Source: Xestospongia bergquistia (taxonomy: Eukaryota > Porifera > Demospongiae > Haplosclerida > Petrosiidae). From it: DNA of 64,000 nt. This document shows positions 1 to 9,849 of the stretch, piece after piece (the stretch's first letter is position 1; each line of letters opens with the position of its first letter). Position numbers and translations under genes: made by a program. Location of the stretch: assembly GCA_963965975.1 (NCBI GenBank), contig OZ014411.1, positions 20,550,446-20,614,445 of the forward strand, written 5' to 3'. The notes under the pieces are model-generated. The model had not been told where the DNA came from. It did no database searches and saw only the letters and a list, made by a program, of their open reading frames with translations.

Positions 1-660
1 CTACCAGTTGATGAGTGCTTGGTTTTACAGCTGGTGGGAATTGTGAATTGCTAAGAAAGGTGATCAGATGAAGAAACTGGAGGAAGAATAAATACAGAGG
101 AGGGTAAATAAAAGGGAATAAATAGAAGATCAATTAGGGATGGAGATCCTGAATAGGAAAAGTGGGTAGGTTCTTGAACTAATTGATGTAGAGTTAGTTA
201 AGTCAAGTAGCCTGGTCAAAAGAGGAGATGTTTTGTGAAAATCTATATTGAAGTCACCAAGTAGGATAAGCTTAGAGACGAGACTTGGGTTAAAAGAAGA
301 GAGAAAATCAACTAAGAGATTGAGATCACCATCAGGTTTGGGGGGCGATAAAATGTTCCTAGAGTGAAGGTGAAGTGGTGGCAGATGATTTGTAATGAAA
401 GAAATTCAAAGTTGTTTGAAGGAAGAGGCAGAGGAGATACAGACAAATGCGATTTCACAAAAACAGCAATGCTGCCACCATGGCAATTACGGTCTAGACA
501 GAAGCAAAGGAAATTGGGTAAAGATATTTCAAGGTTAAAAATTTCAGAAGAGAGCCAAGATTCAACAATGCAGATAATATCAAGGGAATGAGCAGAACAC
601 AGGAGCTTGAGGTCATCAAGTTTAGGGAGAAGGCTTCTTGCATTAAAATAGAAGACAGTC
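1..660 (-). pseudogene. LINE APE-type endonuclease fragment
   Basis: Translation of the minus strand from about 660 downward gives FNARSLLPKLDDLKLLCSAH, then SLDIICIVESWLS, GGSIAVFVKS, GTFYRPPN and LLGDFNIDF (the last after frame changes). These correspond to the N-terminal Asn motif, the catalytic Glu (ESWL), the YRPP block and the GDFN block of LINE endonucleases. Stops and shifts interrupt it below about 330. Reverse transcriptase would lie outside the window. Confidence 0.7.
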
Positions 661-1156
661 AGGTTGTCAGAGGAGGAAGAAGAGGAGTCTGGGGAGATAG
701 AAGGGAGGCTATGATGTCCAATATTCTGTGAATTGGAACTTGAGGAAGAGGATGGACAGGGAGAGAGGGAAGAAATGTTGGGTATGGTTGATTTGGAGGA
801 TTGTTAACTACCAGTACATTGATAGGGGATGGAGTGTGAGGGAGAGGGAAAGAGAGAGGAGGTGGTGTTGGGGGAAGAAGCATATAAGGGAGATTGTGGG
901 ATTGACCAAGGATTTGATGGCAGTGGTTTGGTATTGAATTGGGTGGAAATTGCAGTGGTGGATGAAAATGAGAGAACTGGAGAGGTAGTGGAGGTGGTCG
1001 AGGAGTTGGAAGAAGAGGCATTTTGTGAGTTGAAGGATATTGATGATAACGTGGAGTTGGAAGGAGTGGTGGTTTGTGAGGAGGTCGAGCTTGGGATAAA
1101 AAATAGGAGTGTTTATTGAGGAACTTAGAGGGTAAACTGGCATTAGCAATGTACAT
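659..1156 (-). CDS. LINE proline-rich linker reading frame
   Basis: A 165-residue frame that overlaps the end of the PHD-finger frame by 14 bases (its ATG at 1154-1156 lies just before the TAA at 1143-1145). It is very rich in Pro, His, Leu and Ser and has no recognisable fold. It ends where the endonuclease frame begins. It is most simply read as the linker between PHD finger and endonuclease, shifted out of frame by small indels. The overlapping stop/start arrangement could also be a real two-ORF layout. Confidence 0.4.
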   Translation of the reverse strand: MYIANASLPSKFLNKHSYFLSQARPPHKPPLLPTPRYHQYPSTHKMPLLPTPRPPPLPLQFSHFHPPLQFPPNSIPNHCHQILGQSHNLPYMLLPPTPPPLSFPLPHTPSPINVLVVNNPPNQPYPTFLPSLPVHPLPQVPIHRILDIIASLLSPQTPLLPPLTT

Positions 1157-1826
1157 TAGAAGTATTGAGATAGACTGGATTTGGAGAAACAGGATGACTG
1201 TTGGAAGGATGAGAGTTCGATGGACCAGGTTGAGGTGAATTTGAGGAAGTACCTGTACACTTCACAATAGTGTTAGAAATAGATGCGCCTGTGATAGGTT
1301 GAAGGACAGATAATTGAGTACTGAGAGATTTGCATGATTTTTTTAATTTAACAATGTGAGCCTTTGAATGAAAGATTTCTGACTTCAGGGATGAAATGAG
1401 AGAAAGAGAAGACTTGATACACAGTGGGCAGATAAAAGGAAAATTATCAGCAACATGTGATGGAACATTCACACATTCATTGTGCAGCCAACAAGAGCAT
1501 TGGTCACATTGTAAAATAAGACCTGATTCTTCAGTTGAAGGGCATACACAGTTGACAATATCACCGGGAGGGCCAGGGTTGATTTCAACATTGCCACAGA
1601 GTAGAAGGAGCAGGAGAAGTAATGACTTATTGTGAGAGAGGTAAGATTGAGTAGAAAAACGTAGTTGTGAACCTTTAACAAAGTGAAAATGACGAGAAAC
1701 TGTATACTTGGGTGAACTTGATGGGATCATCAAGGAGTTAGTTGATGGGGAAGAAGAGTAAAACCGAATATAGACTAAAAAAGACAAAATGAGCAATAGT
1801 AGCAGACACCTTGACACGAGCGCCAT
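1143..1826 (-). CDS. LINE N-terminal protein: hydrophobic leader, 2A-like peptide, PHD finger
   Basis: The open frame extends up to 1892, but its first 22 codons (MVQRAIEVFE...) derive largely from the surrounding hAT transposase, so the ATG at 1824-1826 (MALVSRC) is the likelier LINE start. From that Met, a leucine-rich hydrophobic segment at about residues 7-18 resembles a signal or membrane anchor. A second Leu run leads into CGNVEINPGP, a match to the 2A ribosome-skipping consensus D/N-V-E-x-N-P-G-P; the skip would fall between G85 and P86 (about 1571). Next is a PHD finger of Cys4-His-Cys3 spacing (CVC...CDQC...H..C...CPLC), then a basic segment and a Ser/Pro-rich tail. 2A peptides are known in APE-type LINEs of marine invertebrates. 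Whether this one works is untested. Confidence 0.7.
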   Translation of the reverse strand: MALVSRCLLLLLILSFLVYIRFYSSSPSTNSLMIPSSSPKYTVSRHFHFVKGSQLRFSTQSYLSHNKSLLLLLLLLCGNVEINPGPPGDIVNCVCPSTEESGLILQCDQCSCWLHNECVNVPSHVADNFPFICPLCIKSSLSLISSLKSEIFHSKAHIVKLKKSCKSLSTQLSVLQPITGASISNTIVKCTGTSSNSPQPGPSNSHPSNSHPVSPNPVYLNTSNVHC

Positions 1827-1862
1827 TTTACTTGCTTGACTTTTTGTTGTGCATCTAGAAGA

Positions 1863-2390
1863 TTCAAATACTTCAATTGCTCTTTGAACCATTTTAAGTT
1901 AAGAGTTCCATCGAGGTTCATTTTTAGAATCAAGTTCTTTATTGAATAATGATTTTTTAACATCATTCACTATTTTAACTACTATAGTGATTGCTATGGT
2001 AACTTACTGTGAGACATTAATACTGTCCTTAACACAGAGTTGAAGTGAATGAGTAAAGTAACTAATTCATTCTGATACTTCTCAACTACTTCATTTACAT
2101 TTACTTTATCATTATCATGAGTGTTAGGTTATTATTCACACTATTCAGAGAATTTACACTTGACTGAACACTCTAAACAACACATGTACTTATTAGCAGT
2201 ATTGTTATTATTGTAATATGTAAACTTGCAAAAATGCTTTCACAATTGATCCATCAATTTCCAGTAATTGATCGATCAATTGCAAAATATTACAATTACC
2301 TACATAAAAATTTTGAACTACCAATTACCTTTACTTGCCAAAAGTAATTAATTGTAATTGATTACAATTATCAGTTACAACGTCCCTGAC
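1863..2390 (-). mobile_element. hAT transposon fragment, copy 1
   Basis: Minus-strand fragment that encodes pieces of an hAT transposase: HSLQLCVKDSIN near 2010-2050 and NKxLxxKNEPxWNxxLKMV near 1890-1940. Its outer end at 2376-2390 reads GTTACAACGTCCCTG, typical of an hAT terminal inverted repeat, and is followed by AGCCACTA (2391-2398), the same 8-bp target copy that flanks the second element. Its other half is cut off by the LINE insertion and would lie beyond position 1. Confidence 0.65.
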
Positions 2391-2560
2391 AGCCACTATT
2401 GATAGTCCTTTACTGTTACTATAGCCACTACTCCTCTAAAGTCATCCTTTGAATTATGTGATTACCTTTTTTAGTTACCTCTATACATATTTTATTAAAA
2501 CAAGGTTGTGACTGATATATAGCTCCTTTGTAGTCCTCATTGAACACATACTCCTCTTCA
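1863..2560. repeat. Segmental duplication, copy 1 (pairs with 3890-4545)
   Basis: This stretch and 3890-4545 share the hAT fragment, its right flank with the AGCCACTA target site, and about 100 further bases (GTTACCTCTATACATAT is near-identical in both). Similarity stops at about 2500 and 4540. The shared flank shows that DNA already carrying the hAT was duplicated. Confidence 0.7.
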
Positions 2561-2757
2561 TATTCAGTTTCACTTATAGACTGTCCAGGACTCACATTTA
2601 CGTCACTATGACCTTTAATATCCTCAGTTTGGGATTCTTTTGAGACCATTTTAATTTTTCCAGTCTGGGCTGCCACATCAACCTGTATTCAGTTTGTTTT
2701 GGATAATATCATTACATGGTGTACTGGGTTTCTTACCTTTTCACTAGTTCCTGCCAT
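2428..2757 (-). CDS. Possible small two-exon gene, function unknown
   Basis: Exon 1 at 2737-2757 encodes MAGTSEK and ends at a GTAAGA donor; a 54-bp intron (2683-2736) ends in TACAG; exon 2 at 2428-2682 continues in phase 0 (VDVAAQTGKIKMV...) to a stop. The predicted protein is about 91 residues, acidic and soluble, with an EYEEEYVF stretch and no domain I recognise. A TATA-rich run lies about 30-50 bases upstream of the ATG (2787-2808). The last 25 or so codons overlap sequence shared with the duplicated segment near 4500, so the 3' end may be chance reading into repeat. The short intron and matching phase support it; no homology is known to me. Confidence 0.35.
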
Positions 2758-3054
2758 TTCTGTATCTTCTAACAGCTATTCTCTTCTGATATATATATAA
2801 ACAGATCAATGATCATGCATGAGCAGAATCAACATGCAAATATCTTACCATCAGATAGATTGTATATGGTATTCAGATGTCTGAAATTATTTCAGATACC
2901 TTTCATTTTACTAAGACTCTTTTCAGATATTCAAAATTATTTTCAGACATTATACAAAGCAGTATGACTTGAGAGTGCAAGTAATTCAGATGAAATTCAT
3001 ATGTACATCTAAATATTGAATAAATTTTAGACATTTTTCATATATTTCATTGCA

Positions 3055-3243
3055 GTAGTGGGCGCTACTGCTACTATAGCCACTACTTGTGATAGTCCTC
3101 TACTGCTACTATAGCCACTACTCCTGATAATACTCTACTGCTACTATAGCCACTATATATGATTTCCAACCCAGTTCGATGGTTATGCTCAAGGATACAC
3201 TCTCGTACAACCAATACAACCTCTACTGCTACTATAGCCACTA
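3055..3243. repeat. Minisatellite with CTACTGCTACTATAGCCACTA core
   Basis: Four imperfect copies of the core CTACTGCTACTATAGCCACTA occur here, spaced about 35 bases in the first three, then one more after a 60-base spacer. Related copies flank the hAT elements at 2398-2440 and 4450-4490. Confidence 0.8.
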
Positions 3244-4450
3244 GGGATGTTGTGATTACATGTACAAATGTAATAATTACAACTCAATTTCCAATGATAT
3301 AAAGTTGTAATGATTACAATTACAATTACTACTGATATAAAATGTAATCATTACTTCAAGGTTTTAATTGGGATCATTTGACTACAATTACTTAATTACA
3401 CAAGATACTCATTAACTTTCAAAACACAAGACTAGCAAGTTTTTTGGTAAGAAGCGTGACCTGTCTTGATGTAGGATTTTTCCAGCTTGGCTGAACACTC
3501 TCTTAACACTAGAAGAGGTTGCTGGTACAGTAAAATATTTCTTGACTACTCTAGGAAGACGCTGTGCATCAGATGAACACCATTTAAATTTGAATGTTGA
3601 ATGGAGTGTTGAAATGTAATAAAGTAGTTGTGTTATAACATGTCCTAATCTCTAGATTTTGTAAGAGAGAGTCACAACGAGACCATGACAGTGCCTGTTT
3701 TTTTCCTTAACCTTTTCAAGATTTTTCTTTAATCCAATATAAGTTGGAATCACCAAATGTATGGAAGTATATTTTCTTCCTTTGAGAATGTCAGTTGCAT
3801 CTTGTAATGGTTCAAAAATATCTTCACATTCACATAGTATGTTCCTTTCAAACTACTTAAATGAAACTCCTTCTTCTCAACTACTTCATTCACATTTACT
3901 TCATTTGCTCTTTGAACCATTTTAAGTTAAGAGTTCCATTGAGGTTCATTTTTAGAAACAAGTGCTTTATTGAATAATGACTCCAACTTTTCTGCTGCCT
4001 TTATTGATTTTTTAACATGATTCACTACTTTAACTACCTTAGTGATTGCTTTGGTAACTTACTGTGAGATATTAATACTGTCCTTAACACAGAGTTGAAG
4101 TGAATGAGTAAAGTAACTAATTCATTCTGATATTTCTCAACTACTACATTTACATTTACTTTATCATTATCATGAGCATGAGGCTATTCACACTATTCAG
4201 AGAATTTACACTTGACTGAACACTTTAAACAGCACATGTACTTATTACAAGAATTATTGTTATTATTGTAATATGTAAACTTGCAAAAATGTTTTGCACA
4301 ATATGATCCAGTAATTGATCCATCAATTACAAAATATTTCAATTACCAATTACACCTACATAAATATTTTGGATTACAATTACCATTATGATTACTTGCC
4401 AAAAGTAATTAACTGTAATTAATTACAATTATCAATTACATCAGCCACTA
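3236..4450 (-). mobile_element. hAT transposon, copy 2, with 8-bp target duplication
   Basis: Element 3244-4442 is bounded by direct repeats AGCCACTA at 3236-3243 and 4443-4450, the 8-bp duplication expected of hAT. The left end GGGATGTTGTGATTAC matches the inverse of copy 1's right end; the right terminus has lost a few bases. The transposase is on the minus strand: HSLQLCVKDSINISQ and VTKAITKVVKVVNHVKKS (4000-4100), KNEPQWNS (3940), and the C-terminal dimerisation block KYFTVPATSSSVKRVFSQAG (3480-3550). Stops and frameshifts break it throughout. The element is about 1.2 kb, so much of the transposase has been deleted. Confidence 0.8.
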
Positions 4451-4513
4451 TTGATAGTCCTCTACTGTTACTATAGCCACTGCTCCTCTAAAGTCATCCT
4501 TTGACTTAAGTGA

Positions 4514-4786
4514 TTACATTTTTGTTACCTCTATACATATTGTAACTCTTGTTGGTGTTCTATGAATTGAAATGTTGATTCCTATAACTGTATATGTCCA
4601 TACTTGTGTATACTTTTTACTGTCACCCTTTTCAATTAACATGATACATAGATTGTTATCATCATCCTTTTGTATCTTATACATGTACACATAGTTTAAA
4701 CAATGTATTTGAGGTATATATGAATATGTCATGTAAGTACCTAACATCTTCTGATATAATGATACTACAGTTGTTACCATCAACAA
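4514..4786 (-). CDS. Open frame, possible exon of unknown gene
   Basis: A 90-residue frame. Its middle (YKIQKDDDNNLCIMLIEKGD) looks protein-like, but its last residues (ICIEVTK) come from sequence shared with the other duplicated copy near 2480. No domain recognised and splice limits are not clear. Confidence 0.2.
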   Translation of the reverse strand: MLMVTTVVSLYQKMLGTYMTYSYIPQIHCLNYVYMYKIQKDDDNNLCIMLIEKGDSKKYTQVWTYTVIGINISIHRTPTRVTICIEVTKM

Positions 4787-4799
4787 TATCTTGTTTCCT

Positions 4800-5360
4800 A
4801 TTTACAAAATTTCAACAAAGTGTCACATGTTTGTACATATGTCTACAAAGTTTTTGGAAAGTATCCTCATTAAGTACAATGTTACACTTCATTATTGGCT
4901 ACTCTTAGATAAAAGCATATCTCTTGATATTTATTAAAGAAGTTTCAATTGATATGGAAGTCAATAAAACTGGAAAGCAGTACATTGAAAAAATTTACTG
5001 CTCTTTTATAGCACTAAAGTAACATAAATATGGCAACAAATTGTATGCTATATTATCAACATACAACAATTTTTTCATGTCATACTTGGCACTTTTAATG
5101 ATGTGACTTATACACGTAAACACAAAGCACTTGCTGAGCACCTGTTTGTCACATGACACAGTAGTGTAAATAGTTTTACAATATCTCTAAGTTAAAAACT
5201 CATAAAAATCTGAGAAGAAGGACTAGGCTTCTATCAATAACGATGTACTTTAGAAGAACAACATTTTGATGCCCATATATCAATCCTTCATATAGATGTA
5301 AGTCTTTGGGGGAATGGGAAATGCCCATTACAGAATGGTCTGTTGAAATAAAAACAGGAA
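4800..5360. other. No gene seen
   Basis: AT-rich sequence with no convincing frame, repeat or motif on either strand. Confidence 0.5.
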
Positions 5361-5367
5361 CAGGTGG

Positions 5368-5496
5368 CTAGCTTTTCTTTGGATATCCAACAACAACTAA
5401 TGATGTGTTTGACTTATAGTTGGTGCCTTTCAAACTGTTATATCTGTTGGCATAAAACTTGTTCTTTGGCAAAATTGTGACATTCCAGTCCTTCTC
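5368..5496 (-). CDS. Possible terminal exon of an unidentified gene
   Basis: On the minus strand a pyrimidine-rich tract ending TTTTTTAG (5497-5510) is followed by a 42-codon open frame, EKDWNVTILPKNKFYANRYN and so on to YPKKS and a TAG stop. Composition is protein-like and the acceptor is good. I do not recognise the family and found no matching upstream exon. Confidence 0.3.
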   Translation of the reverse strand, partial: EKDWNVTILPKNKFYANRYNSLKGTNYKSNTSLVVVGYPKKS

Positions 5497-5829
5497 CTAA
5501 AAAATGGAAACGCTGAATAATTTTGCCATAATTTGTTGAATTTTATCCACATATGACCTTTTTGCAACCTTTTATAATCTTCGTCTAGAACTTTCAAGAG
5601 ATGCTACAAGATTGAATTATACTAATTGGTCTCTTTAATCCTCTGACAAAATGTTTTGTAGAACATGTTAGCTACTACCAACCTACACTGGTAAAATAAG
5701 TACTTCAAGATTAAATTAAATATATTTTGAGGAAGGCACATCTGAAAGTGACCCCTTTCTCCTATAGATGATCTTTTTAGGTCTTCTCTGCTATTTCTCT
5801 TGTAATGGCTTTGGTTCTTTTACTTTCCT

Positions 5830-5833
<4 letters not shown>

Positions 5834-5878
<45 letters not shown>
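5834..5878. repeat. (AT)n microsatellite
   Basis: About 22 uninterrupted AT dinucleotides. Confidence 0.95.
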
Positions 5879-5881
<3 letters not shown>

Positions 5882-6079
5882 TTCATTTAAATACATGATA
5901 TTCACACTTTCAACTATTTACAACTTTACTATAACAATACAGTCTATCTTCATTCGTTACAGGCTTCATTTCAAAAATTTGCTTATGCAAGCAACAAAAA
6001 ACTATCCATCAAAAGATATACATTTTGTATATTATATCAATTTTATCTCCATATGTTGAACACTTAATATAATTACATA

Positions 6080-6240
6080 CAGAGTTATCATATAATAGTC
6101 ATTGACTGACTATGTAGGGATTTTATATTATGGATTGTTTGTTTATTGGTACCTTGTTTCTTTGGTTTTTACTATTACCATTCCTACATTATCTTGACAT
6201 GATGTGTTTTACTACTTGTTTTAGGATCATAGAGTTTTAT
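6080..6240. repeat. Dispersed repeat, copy 1a
   Basis: Near-identical to 18812-18990 (shares TTACATACAGAGTTAT, CTTGACATGATGTGTTTTAC and TGTTTTAGGATCATAGA). Short frames across it are not shared between copies and are probably not coding. Confidence 0.8.
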
Positions 6241-6635
6241 TGTTTAATTGGTTGTTGGATTATTGCAGATATTATCATGAGTACAGCATTGAGAACAAGG
6301 TTTACACAGTCTGTCAACTGGACAGTAATAATTTGTATTATCTGTTCCACCAGGGGTTCCCCTATCTGCAAATATTCTCAAGCTGAATTGGCTATTCCAT
6401 CAATTTGTTTTTAGACATTTTTTTTCTATTAATAGCCAAATGACAAAATTATCTAAATACAAAATAAAGTAACAAAAACAGTTAGAAAAGTTAGGTTCTA
6501 CAAATGTAATGATCTTTCATTGAATACTATTTAACAAATGCTCTGTGGAAATCAAAATGGTGGGGGTGTCCAATGTCATTTTCATAAGAGTTGGCACATT
6601 ATCTGTTTTTAGCCTGGCTCAAAGTTTTGTTTTGA

Positions 6636-6949
6636 TCAAGTTTTGTTTGCTAAATCCTCTTTCTCCCTATATACATTAGCAAAAGCTTGCTGCATATCTT
6701 TCCTACACTTCTTTGCTTTTATAGCTGCTCTGCGGTCAACAGTAGCCGCATGCTTAGTTAGAGCATCTTCATTTTATCACAACCTTTGGTGAAGGCATTG
6801 TTCTTCTTTGCATCCAAGCAATATTGACAACGCATACCACGAACAAAGACATAAACTACCCATGGAAAATCAGTTTTCCATGATGGCAAAAATCTTCTTT
6901 TCTCTAATTTTGGCCTTTTATGACTAGGTGAATAGCATGGACTGCTCAA
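6636..6949 (-). pseudogene. Zinc-finger (TTF/BED-like) N-terminal fragment of an hAT-type transposase or ZNF862-like gene
   Basis: The minus strand reads KRRFLPSWKTDFPWV, then CQYCLDAKKNNAFTKGCDK, and after a one-base frame change LTKHAATVDRRAAIKAKKC and a stop at 6636. The pattern W..DFPW - C..C - F..GC - L..H is that of the N-terminal zinc finger of KIAA1586/ZNF862-type proteins, which derive from hAT transposases. The expected second His is Arg (VDRR). No catalytic or C-terminal part is seen nearby, so this is a relic. Confidence 0.55.
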
Positions 6950-7239
6950 TGCTCATGATCACATTGTCGTTTTTATTCTAATTAATGCCTAATAAATTAA
7001 TAATTAGCCAAAATAGCAATTGATCTGTCCAAGGAATTGCCAAGTTTGTTATACTGTCGCAAATGGTGATTTTGACGACCGTGTGGAGAATCCCTGTGTT
7101 CCACATGTTTGAGGAGCAATATCTGCTTCAGAACTATTGCTGTGATGAAAGATGGAATTGGCTGACACAATAACAATATAGGAAGCTATTGAAAGAGAAA
7201 ACTAATGCTTAAAAGCCATTAGTTAGTTGGTGTTAGACT

Positions 7240-7600
7240 AGAATCTTATTGATAATATGTATACGAGTTATATACACATTATAGAGTGAGTGAAAACATT
7301 CATTAATTATCTGAAACTATTCAATGAATTGTTTACTTGAGGTGGTGTGATTTACACTTAACTACAAATTCCCACTATGGAGGGTGTGGCTGATATTTCA
7401 TAGAGGGTCGAATTCATTGTTAACATGTCATTGTCACCATTCAGGAATTAGTTGTTAATACTAGATATCTTATTGTTACCTGTGTCATTTTAATATTGAA
7501 GATTTTCCCTAAAAATCAATAATATCATTACTCAGTATGGCAGTAATGTAGTAATTACCTCACCTGAATTTTTTGCCAATCTTCTTTTGGAGTTTTTTTA
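7240..7600. repeat. Dispersed repeat, copy 1b
   Basis: Matches 19200-19395 in pieces (TATACACATTATAGAG, GAATTCATTGTTAA, GTCATTGTCACCATTCAG, and the CTCACCTG-A-TTTTTG end). The second copy lacks several internal stretches, so 6080-7600 and 18812-19395 look like two members of one repeat family. Confidence 0.6.
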
Positions 7601-8985
7601 GAACATCTCTCATTTTGCATCTTTTAACCTCCCTGGATTCAAATTAACTTATGTACAGCATTTAAGAGAGTTTTTTTCTGTTTACTAAATCTGTAATTGG
7701 TGGGCAGATTGTTTTTTTATCAAATTCATTTTCTCACTTTGAGTGCAATGTGTGTTGTGATATATTGGGATGTTAAAGGTGTTAATTATAAAACACTATA
7801 AGCTAATTAAAATCAAGTTATTTGATTAGCTGAAGGTCACATGACTATTACAAACCATTTTTATTAACTAAAATCAATTTTTAATTAGCATAAAATCTTT
7901 CTGTCTACAAAAGAACATAACCAAAACAAAATTAGAAAAAACTTTTACTATTCAAATTACTTTCTATAATTGTTTTTCTTACAGTATTATTTAGAGGTAT
8001 TGATCACACTATAACAACCACAATACTGAATATAATGAATATCATAATTGGAGACATAGATACAACACTGTTCCCTTCATTATTAAAACACACTATAGAA
8101 CAGTTTTGTAATATATTGTATATTTGTTGATTCAAATCTGCAGTGTTATCCTCAGTTCTAAGCACACTACAAACACCAGTAGTTAAAAATTCTTATAGAG
8201 CTATGACAAAATGTTGACAATTGTTTTTTAGTAAGTGATAATTTTATCCCATCCATTTGTGAAGCTTTCAGGAATGTTGGGTATCTCTATGACAACTATG
8301 CACAATTAAGCATAAGCATTTTTTGAAAATGGAGGTAAATAATAGAGGTGATTACTATTAGTCCATACAAGTATTATATCAGAAGAACTAACTCTTGATA
8401 GAATCTACTATAGTTTTATTGAATGTTCAAGTGACTTTAAATGATTTCTTAGTTCTATATTAATATTTATGCAGTAATTTCCATTTTATTACAAATATCC
8501 CTCCATTCTGTTCTGAAGCACTCTTTTCTTAATGACTAAATCTTCCAGTAGTAATATATCTGTTTTTTTTCATGGACTAGTTTATATATCTCATCAGTTA
8601 TAACCACAGGAGTTTTATTGACAGTAAATTTTTTAGCAGCCACACATGTTTCAACTCTTGGGGTAATTAATAAATGATATTATCTCATTAATAACTGCTA
8701 ACGCTCATCCAGTTAAAGAATTTAATTAATGATATTGAAAGTATTCAAATTGAAAAAGTATAGTCCTTCTTTAACAACAAGAACATCATCAAGAAATCTT
8801 GGAACAATTTTTTACATTATAATCTCGTTCTTTCTCTTGTCAAGAAATGATATTTGTAACTAGTGTTTTATATTTTATGGAGTGAATTATAATACTATTG
8901 TGGTATCAGTACAACCCAACATTCTAAGGACTATTTTTATAAATATATTATTTTATTTTATTTGTATAATTATTAATATTTATTT
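7601..8985. other. No gene seen
   Basis: AT-rich DNA without open frames above background, repeats or RNA-like structure that I could support. It would be the place to expect upstream exons of the AATF-like gene, but none was recognised. Confidence 0.5.
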
Positions 8986-8990
8986 TATAG

Positions 8991-9071
8991 ACATTGGCAG
9001 CAACTTCAGTCACTTCATAATAAAATAAAAAAGACTGTTGATACTAAAGCCAGCAAAGGAAGAAAACTAAG
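8991..9071 (+). CDS. AATF: AATF/Traube homologue, penultimate C-terminal exon
   Basis: Acceptor TATTTTATAG, then a frame HWQQLQSLHNKIKK / TVDTKASKGRKL and a donor AG|GTATAT, leaving two bases (AG) of a split Arg codon. This matches the C-terminal TRAUB domain of AATF (Bfr2 in yeast), a nucleolar protein of small-subunit rRNA processing, where W..LQ.L..KI.K.VD.KASKGRK is the most conserved block. The following exon restores the codon and continues the match. Exons for the rest of the protein (several hundred residues) were not found upstream, so this may be a fragment or its other exons may be too diverged for me to see. Confidence 0.7.
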
Positions 9072-9520
9072 GTATATCCAATATATTGATATTATAGTAG
9101 TAAACTAAGGTATATAAAATATATTGATATTATAGTAGTAAACTAAGGTATATACAATATATTGATATTATAGTAGTAAACTAAGGTATATACAATATAT
9201 TGATATTATAGTAGTAAACTAAGGTATATACAATATATTGATATTATAGTAGTAAACTAAGGTATATACAATATATTGATATTATAGTAGTAAACTAAGG
9301 TGTATACAATATATTGATATTATAGTAGTAAACTAAGGTATATACAATATATTGATATTATAGTAGTAAACTAAGGTATATACAATATATTGATATTATA
9401 GTAGTAAACTAAGGTATATACAATGTATTGATATTATAGTAGTAAACTAAGGTATATACAATATATTGATATTATAGTAGTAAACTAAGGTATATACAAT
9501 ATATTGATATTATAGTAATA
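9065..9520. repeat. 38-bp minisatellite, 12 copies, in AATF-like intron
   Basis: Twelve head-to-tail copies of a 38-bp unit (AACTAAGGTATATACAATAT + ATTGATATTATAGTAGTA). The first copy overlaps the exon end and its splice donor, so every later copy repeats the exon-end sequence AACTAAG|GTATAT, i.e. a copy of the donor site. Confidence 0.95.
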
Positions 9521-9779
9521 CTTTGATTGTATTGAATGTATATTGTGTATTAATATAATGATTTGTTGTGTAACTTTTTTTAATTTTCTTTAATTTCAAT
9601 TAATTACAAAGTTCTACATTGCAACTTTAATAATAAAAACACCCAAAACAGTGACAGTTAACAAAATTTACTTATGATCATAAATCAACATTGTAGTCAC
9701 TGTATTATTTATATATAATTACATGTAGTATTGTTCATATTATATAACTTGTATAAATGTGTTTGCTCTTAATTTGTAG

Positions 9780-9849
9780 ATATCAGGTTCATCACAAGTT
9801 GGTTGGGTTTATGGCTCCTATGGAGGGAGGAAAGAGAAAGTCTCAGTGA
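9780..9849 (+). CDS. AATF: AATF/Traube homologue, last exon
   Basis: Acceptor TTTGTAG, then A completes the split Arg codon and the frame reads YQVHHKLVGFMAPMEGGKRK-SQ-stop. The RY.VH.KLV.FMAP block is the end of the conserved AATF core. In vertebrate AATF about 30 residues follow FMAP; here a stop comes after ten, so the tail is short or the true tail lies in an unrecognised exon. A GTATGA donor-like site sits 10 bases after the stop. Confidence 0.65.

Larger units (their letters stand above)
1..1862 (-). mobile_element. LINE (CR1/L2-like, APE endonuclease class), 5' part
   Basis: Minus-strand non-LTR retrotransposon whose 3' part (reverse transcriptase, tail) lies beyond the window start. 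Order along the minus strand: hydrophobic N-terminus, 2A-like peptide, PHD finger, proline-rich linker, APE-type endonuclease. The upstream boundary is about 1826-1862, where similarity to the hAT copy at 3890-3910 begins, so the LINE is inserted in an hAT element. The three coding parts are in different frames, so the copy has at least two frame breaks and some stops in the endonuclease. Class is inferred from the endonuclease motifs; the CR1/L2 assignment is tentative because the reverse transcriptase is not visible. Confidence 0.75.

Noticed and set aside
829-1119. Plus-strand Glu/Val-rich frame
   Set aside because: Shadow of the minus-strand proline-rich LINE linker.
6130-6414. Plus-strand 94-residue hydrophobic frame
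   Set aside because: Its first part lies in the dispersed repeat and is not open in the copy at 18.8 kb; composition fits chance in AT-rich DNA.
9065-9520. Regular 38-bp array considered as a CRISPR-like array
   Set aside because: Units are directly contiguous without unique spacers and the DNA is eukaryotic; it is a minisatellite.
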